38,162 nt of DNA, from assembly GCA_039908535.1 (NCBI GenBank), contig JAMOAW010000062.1, positions 1 to 38,162 of the forward strand. The letters are read 5' to 3'. The notes under the pieces were generated by a model, which worked only from the letters and a program-made list of their open reading frames with translations, ran no database searches and was not told where the DNA came from. Below, piece after piece: positions 32,699 through 38,162 of the stretch (positions are counted from its first letter, which is position 1; each line of letters opens with the position of its first letter). The translations under genes were made by a program, and so were the position numbers. Source of the stretch: JAMOAW01 sp039908535. Its GTDB lineage: Bacteria > Pseudomonadota > Magnetococcia > Magnetococcales > JADFZT01.

Positions 32699-33091
32699 AT
32701 GGATACATTTTTATCAAAACACGCCAAGGATGTCGTTGGAACTCTTTCAGGCTTTGATCGATTAGTGTTCCGAGGCACTCTTCGTTCGTTGGTCTATGTG
32801 GGTGGAATGAAGTCCTATCTTTACTCTGCGGGATTGTTATTAAAGGACTTTGCCGGACATGCTCTTGATATAACAAAACGCCTGAAAGATGCCTCTCTGA
32901 TAGAAGCTAAGCAAGCGAACCGACCTGTCCCTCCCGAAAACCTCATCCGCCCCAAATTTGGCTCAATTTCCAGATTTTTTGGAGGTTGGGAATTGAATGT
33001 ACTGGACACTACGATGAATTTTCGAGAGAATCAGTTGCGAGTTAAACATAGCCTTTCAAAGGGGTTTGACAAGATGAGTATCAATGGCTGA
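32699..33091 (+). pseudogene. N-terminal fragment of a transposon-associated hypothetical protein
   Basis: The start resembles, from memory, a family of element-linked proteins beginning with a pattern like DVVGTLSGFDRLVFRGTLRSL...LLLKDF. After about 80 residues the family likeness stops (around KQANRPV) and the rest of the 130-residue frame is unfamiliar. The usual proteins are several hundred residues long. The ATG lies at the end of an inverted repeat (GGCGTTCC...GGAACGCC). Its downstream end overlaps the start of an Rpn-type pseudogene. Most likely a deletion remnant. Confidence 0.5.
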
Positions 33092-33696
33092 CACCACCAA
33101 CACTTCTGATTCGATCTATCATCGCCTCTTTGCTCATCCAGAGATGGTGGCGGATTTATTGAAGAATTTTTTGGACCCAACCGTAGTTGCGGAACTTGAC
33201 TGATGAGGAGTTGAAAGCACTTCAATCTTTGACGGCAATATTTTTTCGATTGGAGCATCCTGTCAGCCCAGAATCGGTTTTGGATGCCAGTCGTGACTTG
33301 ATGGCATGGTTTGCAAAACATCCAGACGGTCCGCCAGTGAAACGACTGTTTCGTGAATTATTGGCTACAGGTTTGGAACGATTTAAAAAATATCATCCAC
33401 TACCACCCATACCAGAAGACCTTGAGGAGGTAATGATCATGTTGGCAACACATGTTGAAAAGTGGGAGAAGAATATTGAGCAAAGAAGTGAACGGAAAGG
33501 CCGACTAGATGGTGAACGGAATGAGGCAATTAAAATTCTTCTTCGCCAATTGACTCGACGTTTTGGAACCTTGTCCACCAGTCTCCAAGAGAAAGTCAAT
33601 GCGGCAGACACAGAGACCTTGGAACTCTGGAGCGACTTGGTTTTGGATGCCCGTTCCCTAGAAGACGTATTTGATTCTAACAATAATATGAATTAA
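33084..33696 (+). pseudogene. Rpn-family recombination-promoting nuclease, internally deleted and frameshifted
   Basis: Bases 33084-33203 encode 39 residues of a typical Rpn/YhgA N-terminus (DSIYHRLFAHPEMVADLLKNF, VVAELD) followed by TGA. A second frame from about 33187 to 33696 encodes the C-terminal part (NLTDEELKALQSLTAIFFRLEH, LEEVMIMLATHVEKW, LLRQLTRRFGTLS, DAADTETLELWSDLVLDARSLEDVF-like). The usual middle of about 110 residues, which carries the PD-(D/E)xK nuclease core, is missing and the two parts are out of frame. It must be inactive as a nuclease; a C-terminal fragment might still be made. Confidence 0.8.
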
Positions 33697-34366
33697 TTTT
33701 TAACATGTTGCAAACTTTTCCGATTCCCTTTCGCCTACCAAGCAGGAGTCGGAAATTCTCCGTTGTGCATCACAATAAAAGCGGAGAATTAGTTTGACAG
33801 CGTATCACTTGGTCCACCAATAAAATTTGTCATGAAATTTTACCAAAAAAAGTCAAATATTTTTAATAGTTAGCGCAGGTAGTTTGCAAATGCACTTGGT
33901 CTAAAACAGACCCAGCGAACAGTGAAAACCGCGTTCCTATTCTCTGTTTGGCCCGTATTCTCTAATACCTGTGGACCTCGGTTATCTTGTTGAATATAAA
34001 ATAATTTTACTAATTTTCGGCTTCAGGCCAATTCCGACAATGTACTTGCTTCCAGAGAGAAAAAAAAAGGTATCGAACCGTGGTCCTGTTCGGCATGTTG
34101 AAAGATTTTTTCCTTTTCAGAAGGCAACTTGCACATCTTGCCAGCCGGAACGGCCCCCCTTGGCCACCAGTCGCGGTACGTTTGCGTTTAGTGGTAAGGG
34201 TGGTATTATTGGCCTTAGTCCTGGAATTTGGCTTTGGGGATGGAATTGGCCGGGTGGCTTTTTGTTTGGGCTGAGCTGCTTGGTGGATGGAACTGAGTGG
34301 CTGGCGTAGCGGAAAAAATCAGGAAGTTTGCAGGATATCTTGAAAAAAATCGGTGACGAATTTATT
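33697..34366. other. Gene-poor stretch with a nested hairpin
   Basis: No firmly supported gene lies here. AATTCTCCG (33754-33762) pairs with CGGAGAATT (33782-33790), and an inner TTGTG/CACAA stem closes on a CAT loop. The rest is AT-rich. A hydrophobic 59-codon frame at 34095-34274 is listed separately. Confidence 0.55.
34095..34274 (+). CDS. Possible small membrane protein
   Basis: This 59-codon frame begins MLKDFFLFRRQLAHL. It has a basic/proline patch (RNGPPWPPVAVRLR) followed by a hydrophobic helix (LVVRVVLLALVLEFGFG). No good ribosome binding site is present. It could be a real short membrane protein or a fragment of a larger decayed gene; I recognise no family. Confidence 0.3.
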   Translation: MLKDFFLFRRQLAHLASRNGPPWPPVAVRLRLVVRVVLLALVLEFGFGDGIGRVAFCLG

Positions 34367-34477
34367 ATGAAACCGACCGTGAGGATGGCTAAATGGATAT
34401 TTTTGAGTGATGATGAGTTTCATCACTGTGAAAAATTATTGACGGTGAAAAGCCGATGGGCTGGAGAGGGGGATTGA
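34367..34477 (+). CDS. Possible 36-residue ORF coupled to the next gene
   Basis: This short frame (MKPTVRMAKWIFLSDDEF start) has a stop that overlaps the start of the next gene as TGATG (34475-34479), a common coupling signal. The frame is open back to 34310, so TTG starts at 34328 or 34340 are possible. No homologue is known to me. Confidence 0.35.
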   Translation: MKPTVRMAKWIFLSDDEFHHCEKLLTVKSRWAGEGD

Positions 34478-35160
34478 TGTTTTTTGAAGATACTGAGGTT
34501 TCTCGATACAAATATTACCGTGAACTTGGAAAAGATTTGCATGAGCAATTGTTGCAGCACATAGGAAGGATAAAAATTCAAAAGGCTGGGAAAGAAATTG
34601 GATTAGCCCAAGGGAAGTTCATGGTATTTGAAAACACAGATCAAATGGCAGTTTTGCAAGATTATTGCATCCATACTTACAGGGTTGGAATGAAATCTAT
34701 TTTTGATATTTTTATCGAAAAATCACAATCTAATCTTGGTTCTGAAGAAATGGCATTATTGAATGCGCTCAAACAATCTTTTTTCTCTGTTTTTAAGGTT
34801 AAAGGGACAGAAAAAAGTTTCTATTGCCATATGATCAATATTTTCAATCAGGCGGAGTTGACTGTCATTGATTCAGGCCTTGGTCGAACAGCCTTTCCAG
34901 GTTTAATGCTTGTTGGTCGACTTATTCAGATTCCTGGGAGTCTTTTTTACATGTCTACCGGCTCTTCGATACCAATAATGCATCAAGCCGCACTCAGAGA
35001 AATAGAACATATTATGCTCACATTTTCTTCAGCGACTAATGGGGCTGGTTTGTCCCGTACTCAGGAAGCATCTTTTGCAAAACAGGCCATTCGGATGTTG
35101 CTTAGATTCGATACTTCTCATGGAGAACATGTTGAAGTGTTGGGCTCGCCGTTAAAATGA
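34477..35160 (+). CDS. Hypothetical protein, 227 residues
   Basis: The start ATG at 34477 follows GGAGAGGGGG, a strong ribosome binding site. The product is soluble, without signal peptide or membrane helix, and AT-rich in base use compared with the housekeeping genes. Features seen are a helical N-terminus (SRYKYYRELGKDLHEQLLQ), a mid-region with aromatic and charged residues, and TVIDSGLGRTAFPGLMLVGR. No family is recognised. It could be coupled to a 36-residue upstream ORF. Confidence 0.65.
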   Translation: MFFEDTEVSRYKYYRELGKDLHEQLLQHIGRIKIQKAGKEIGLAQGKFMVFENTDQMAVLQDYCIHTYRVGMKSIFDIFIEKSQSNLGSEEMALLNALKQSFFSVFKVKGTEKSFYCHMINIFNQAELTVIDSGLGRTAFPGLMLVGRLIQIPGSLFYMSTGSSIPIMHQAALREIEHIMLTFSSATNGAGLSRTQEASFAKQAIRMLLRFDTSHGEHVEVLGSPLK

Positions 35161-35189
35161 TTTGAAAAATGGAAGGTGTTTGAATTGAG

Positions 35190-35351
35190 ATGTGGTATGC
35201 CATTGGGAAACAAGGCTTTGAGCAAAAAAAAACTGTTGAAAAGGTGAGCAGATTGGGCGCACTTAGCGGACAAGGTCAGTCCGTCATTATTAGGGAAGCT
35301 TTGAGGTTAGGCATCGAGCAATTGGAAGAAGGGAAAAATGGTCAAGGCTGA
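35190..35351 (+). CDS. Small ribbon-helix-helix-like protein
   Basis: This 53-residue frame contains KKTVEKVSRLGALSGQ and SVIIREALRLGIEQLEEG, which resembles the strand-helix-helix pattern of CopG/Arc-type DNA-binding proteins and many antitoxins. The stop lies 14 bases inside the following HU/IHF-like gene, so the two would be co-translated. The nearest Shine-Dalgarno (GGAAGG, 35171-35176) is rather distant. No toxin is recognised next to it. Confidence 0.45.
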   Translation: MWYAIGKQGFEQKKTVEKVSRLGALSGQGQSVIIREALRLGIEQLEEGKNGQG

Positions 35352-35614
35352 AATTATCCAAGAGCTGGCACGCCAAAAAGGCCTATCCACCAAGGATGCA
35401 GGAATGGTTGTTGATACCGTTTTGGATGGTATCGCTATCACGTTGGCACAGGGGGAACGGGTGGAGATTCGGGGGGTTGGATGTTTCGACATTAAAAAAA
35501 CCAAAAACTGGTGAGAATATTTTGGTTCCAGCGAAGCAGGTTGCATTTTTCAAGGCTGGAAAAGAGTTGCGGGAGAGGGGGGGTATCAATAATCGAACTC
35601 TTGGAGATAAATAA
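35338..35614 (+). pseudogene. HU/IHF-family DNA-binding protein, frameshifted with lost beta-arm
   Basis: The first frame (35338-35514) starts MVKAEIIQELARQKGLSTKD and has LAQGERVEIRGVGCF, typical of HU and IHF, especially the beta subunit. It then breaks after FDIKKTKNW and a stop. The second frame continues PKTGENILVPAKQVAFFKAG and KELRERGG to 35614. About eight residues of the DNA-binding arm before the conserved PKTG are missing and the frame has shifted. It would not give a normal dimeric bending protein. The stop overlaps the DUF1566 start by one base. Confidence 0.8.
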
Positions 35615-36327
35615 TGGAAATGTTGAAAATTTCTTCAATCTTGGTCGCTACTTTTTTTTTAGGCACTGGGTTGGCATTTGCTGAAGACCTTGTTAAACCA
35701 CATACATTTACATCTGGGACAAAAATTATGTCTTCGGATGTGAATGAAAATTTTGATGCGTTGATTAATGAAATAAATATGTTGAAACAAAAAGTTGCAA
35801 CTCTTGAAGGTGGAGGAACAACAACAGATTCCCCTTGTACAGCACCAGATTTATACGGGTTTTGTGATAATGGTAATGGAACGGTTACAGATGCGGCGAC
35901 GGGTCTGGTTCTTTTAAAAAATGCTAATTGTTTTGGTCTGCTAAATTGGAATGCTGCTATGTCGGCAGCGGCTACTTTGGCAAGTGGAGCCTGCGGTCTG
36001 ACAGATGGTTCAAAAGCTGGAGATTGGCGGTTACCGACATATCCAAGCCAAGATTTTGGTGGTTTTGACTCTGGATATAATACTCAATACGGATGGTCTT
36101 CTAGAATCGGGCAAGGTGGAGAGCTAGAAGTTCTTTGGAAGGCAAAAACAGAACCAGTGTTTTCTAGCGTTAAATCATCCAGTCGACAGGGGGACGACTA
36201 TTGGTCGAGTACTACCTACGCCAGTAGAACATCGGACGCATGGTTCGTGAATCTCTACTACGGCGGCGTGAGCAACGACGTCAAGGTGGATAGCTACTAT
36301 GTCTGGCCCGTAAGAGGCGGACGTTGA
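35614..36327 (+). CDS. Exported DUF1566 (Lcl C-terminal) lectin-fold protein
   Basis: GGAG (35603-35606) precedes the ATG. The 237-residue product has a signal peptide (ISSILVATFFLGTGLAFA) and a motif common in such proteins (FTSGTKIMSSDVNENFDAL). A short coiled coil follows (INEINMLKQKVATLEG), then the DUF1566 domain: CDNGNGTVTDAATGLVLLKN, LASGACGLTDGSKAGDWRLP, DDYWSSTTYAS and the end SYYVWPVRGG. The fold is C-type-lectin-like and probably binds ligands outside the cell. The final about 45 codons are more GC-rich than the rest of the gene and lie where diversity-generating retroelements place their variable region. The gene appears intact, unlike its relative at 16258-16806. Confidence 0.88.
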   Translation: MEMLKISSILVATFFLGTGLAFAEDLVKPHTFTSGTKIMSSDVNENFDALINEINMLKQKVATLEGGGTTTDSPCTAPDLYGFCDNGNGTVTDAATGLVLLKNANCFGLLNWNAAMSAAATLASGACGLTDGSKAGDWRLPTYPSQDFGGFDSGYNTQYGWSSRIGQGGELEVLWKAKTEPVFSSVKSSSRQGDDYWSSTTYASRTSDAWFVNLYYGGVSNDVKVDSYYVWPVRGGR

Positions 36328-36489
36328 TGCTTAAGTTCTTTGATTATTTGGATGATTTGATGCCTTTGAGGGGGGGATGCGGGAGAATTTCCCCCTCCTT
36401 TCCCCTGCGTAAGCTGGGGGGCGATTTTTTTTGAATAGCCATGCATGATAAAAAGTCAAGATTGTTTGTTGTTTTGGTATTAATATTGC
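36328..36489. other. Short intergenic region
   Basis: This stretch contains GAGGGGGGATG, a stretch with CCCCCTCC and CTGGGGGG, and then an AT-rich stretch. It is a possible degenerate repeat or terminator after the DUF1566 gene; nothing else is seen. Confidence 0.4.
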
Positions 36490-36673
36490 TTAAATAAATT
36501 TCATCCCAAACACCCTCCCTTGTTCCCCCCAATCCAGCGGTATCCCCCCCCCCCGCAAAGTCTCCAGATTAACCATATCCACACCCCCCCCACCCAACTT
36601 TTCCATAATAGCCGGTGCCAACACATTCAACTTCAGCAACCGCGCCATGTATACGATCGACACCTTCCTTTCG
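36490..36673 (-). pseudogene. C-terminal remnant of a serine recombinase, cut by the IS
   Basis: The minus-strand frame reads VYMARLLKLNVLAPAIMEKL and IPLDWGEQGRVFGMKF. From memory this resembles the C-terminal tail of large serine recombinases found in alphaproteobacteria (RLLxLxLLAPdIveaIL...lPldWaeQ). Everything upstream is replaced by the IS end at 36674. The gene contains an 11-base C run (36544-36554) that keeps this frame. Confidence 0.5.
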
Positions 36674-36743
36674 ACTGGGCTTTCTTTGTAATTTTTACAT
36701 AACATACTGTTTCTGATATATTTTTCAGAAAAATTTTTCTATT

Positions 36744-38069
36744 TTACTGGGTAGGATTTTTTAGATGGGGATTTCCAGGAGTTGAAAGACCTCTTTTTGT
36801 AAAGGGTGCTAAATTTTTTAGCAACGAGGAAAAATCGTGCAGAGGTAGACCAGATTTTGTTGTAAGTGTTCCAGTTTTTCGAAGTCCTTCTTTCGATGGT
36901 TTGGAAGAAGTAACTGGATCAGCCTTGTTTTTTTTTCGCTCTTCATCCGTAAAAAGAAGCGGTGCAAGTTTTCGCCGCATTTCCCATTCCACATAATAAG
37001 CAAGCATACAAAGAAAAATATGAGCACGGACCCTGTCAGCAAGATAATGGAAAATGGGGCGGACATCTAGGTCGGTTTTAATGGTGTGAAAAGCTCGCTC
37101 TACGTTCGATAAACTTTTATAGGAACGGACTGTCTCTGCTGCGTCCATAGTTTCTTTGGGGACACTCGAACGAAGAACATAGATCCCATCCAAATCTGTT
37201 GCCTGGGAAATACGCTCTTCAATACGGGAAAAAGAAAATGAACCCTGAGCAATTTCAATTTTAAAAAATCGTTGCATGTGATGTTTTTTTAGGACAGATT
37301 CCACCTTACGCCCGATGGTACCACAATCACGAAGCCGCCCTTTTTTTATTGCTTCTTGGATTGCAAAGAGACCGGATTCGGTCAGATTCAGTAAGTCCTT
37401 TCTTTTGCGAGTCATTTCCTCAGCCAAATTTGGATTGCGACATGCCACCAATCGTTCACCTGGATAATCCGGAGATTCGATTTCGGCAAAATTTTGATCA
37501 TCAAAAAGTCCCATTTGTAAAGGTCCTTCTGCCAAGCGGCGTATGCTGTCATGGCGTAATGCTGTGATCCATGAGAAACCGTTTGGCAGTAAATCCTCTT
37601 TTATGCGTGTCGTAGTTACCATCCCCCGGTCACCTACCACAATGATATTCTTTAATCCAAACTTTTCCTTGAGTTTTATAATTTGCGCCCCAAGGGTCAT
37701 TGGATCCGAGGTATTGCCTTCAAAAACCTCCACAGAAACCGGGCGTCCTTCCCTGTCAGTGACGAGACCAAATTCAATTTGCATTCTGTCTCCTCTATGG
37801 TCACGACTATAACCATGATGCGCAAGGGGACATTTATGGCCTTCTAAATAAGTGGATGTTAAATCATAAAGTATCAGATCTCCGTCGGAAATATGTCGTT
37901 TAACCAAACGTTTTTCAATGGCTGGCTGCCGTTCCAAAAGCCAATCCAACGCACTGAAGAGTTCATCCTTATTCGCGTCTTCAAGGTTAAAAGTCTCCCT
38001 TATGGTATTGTTTTCCCATGATCGAAATGTGGCTAACTTAGAGGGGGTGCATTCCCAAAAAGCGGTCAT
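36744..38069 (-). CDS. IS1634-family transposase
   Basis: This 441-residue frame matches the DDE core of IS1634/IS4-group transposases: LDWLLERQPAIEKRL, LYDLTSTYLEG, HGYSRDHRGDRMQIEFGLV, VEVFEGNTSDP, VVGDRGMVTT and, near the C-terminus, LSNVERAFHTIKTDLDVRP and RVRAHIFLCMLAYYVEW. Usual members have a further about 120-150 N-terminal residues. Here that region appears to be in another frame upstream, ending in an ATGA overlap at 38066-38069. The last residues (FTKRGLSTPGNPHLKNPTQ) lie within the sequence shared with the solo end. Confidence 0.9.
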   Translation of the reverse strand: MTAFWECTPSKLATFRSWENNTIRETFNLEDANKDELFSALDWLLERQPAIEKRLVKRHISDGDLILYDLTSTYLEGHKCPLAHHGYSRDHRGDRMQIEFGLVTDREGRPVSVEVFEGNTSDPMTLGAQIIKLKEKFGLKNIIVVGDRGMVTTTRIKEDLLPNGFSWITALRHDSIRRLAEGPLQMGLFDDQNFAEIESPDYPGERLVACRNPNLAEEMTRKRKDLLNLTESGLFAIQEAIKKGRLRDCGTIGRKVESVLKKHHMQRFFKIEIAQGSFSFSRIEERISQATDLDGIYVLRSSVPKETMDAAETVRSYKSLSNVERAFHTIKTDLDVRPIFHYLADRVRAHIFLCMLAYYVEWEMRRKLAPLLFTDEERKKNKADPVTSSKPSKEGLRKTGTLTTKSGLPLHDFSSLLKNLAPFTKRGLSTPGNPHLKNPTQ

Positions 38070-38162
38070 GCTGCTATTCTCCTAACCAATTGAACAAGTT
38101 CTTCATTTTCGTTTTCTTTGGCCTTGCAGGAATAAGGGGTTGATTCCCATTTCCAGTCCACC
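38066..38162 (-). CDS. C-terminal tail of the ORF preceding the transposase (partial)
   Basis: Reading from the window edge, the minus strand encodes VDWKWESTPYSCKAKENE, then NEELVQLVRRIAA and TGA. The stop overlaps the transposase ATG as ATGA. It could be a separate IS protein or the N-terminal part of the transposase joined by frameshifting. Confidence 0.55.
   Translation of the reverse strand, partial: VDWKWESTPYSCKAKENENEELVQLVRRIAA

Larger units (their letters stand above)
36674..38162 (-). mobile_element. IS1634-family insertion sequence (left end outside window)
   Basis: The transposase-3' end is set at 36674 because the same 134-bp sequence recurs as a solo end at 32020-32153. The element continues past the right edge. 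It carries the transposase frame and the tail of a preceding ORF. No target duplication can be checked here. Confidence 0.8.

Noticed and set aside
36344..36532. Minus-strand 62-codon frame after the DUF1566 gene
   Set aside because: Low-complexity sequence overlapping the recombinase remnant in another frame; no features.

Overview
The window reads as a proteobacterial chromosome segment. Its left half holds conserved housekeeping genes. Its right quarter is an accessory region with defence-like genes and broken mobile elements. The gene set, two DUF1566 proteins, a multihaem cytochrome and many G-rich palindromic intergenic repeats suggest an alphaproteobacterium-like or magnetotactic-coccus-like (Magnetococcia) organism. 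That assignment is inference only, because no marker RNA gene is present.

Layout: 1-6044 is a type I secretion locus. It holds the C-terminal end of a VCBS/RTX adhesin, then an ABC exporter, a HlyD-type adaptor and a TolC-type channel joined by ATGA overlaps. Convergent map (6124-6891) is separated from it by a strong two-way terminator. Next come carA-carB, greA and rlmE, then guaB-guaA, all on the plus strand. From 16258 to 19120 on the minus strand lie a DUF1566 gene cut short by a repeat, a ten-haem membrane-anchored cytochrome c, a small membrane protein resembling a cytochrome b, and a periplasmic helical protein. These last three look like one electron-transfer unit. From 19365 to 27441 on the minus strand is a tightly coupled operon: moxR, a DUF58 gene, a DUF4381 gene, batA, a batB-batC fusion, batD and mutY. 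batD is split at a run of 12 G (plus strand), which is either a phase-variable tract or a sequencing error.

The accessory region starts at 27.4 kb. A DUF6932 nucleotidyltransferase-like gene overlaps a gene of unknown function (27898-29426). It is followed by a 693-residue protein that joins a RelA/SpoT-type domain, TPR-like repeats and a C-terminal SLOG/LSDAT-like domain (29926-32007). The two transcription units have homologous upstream regions, and the first of these is interrupted by a 213-bp MITE-like element. This is the best candidate for an undescribed nucleotide-signalling or antiphage system here. Beyond it lie a solo IS end, an internally deleted Rpn-type nuclease, small ORFs, a frameshifted HU/IHF gene, an intact DUF1566 lectin-fold protein, a serine-recombinase remnant and an IS1634-family element running off the right edge.

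A family of modular G-rich hairpin repeats occurs in at least ten intergenic places. Some copies act as terminators, one supplies a ribosome binding site and one truncates a gene.
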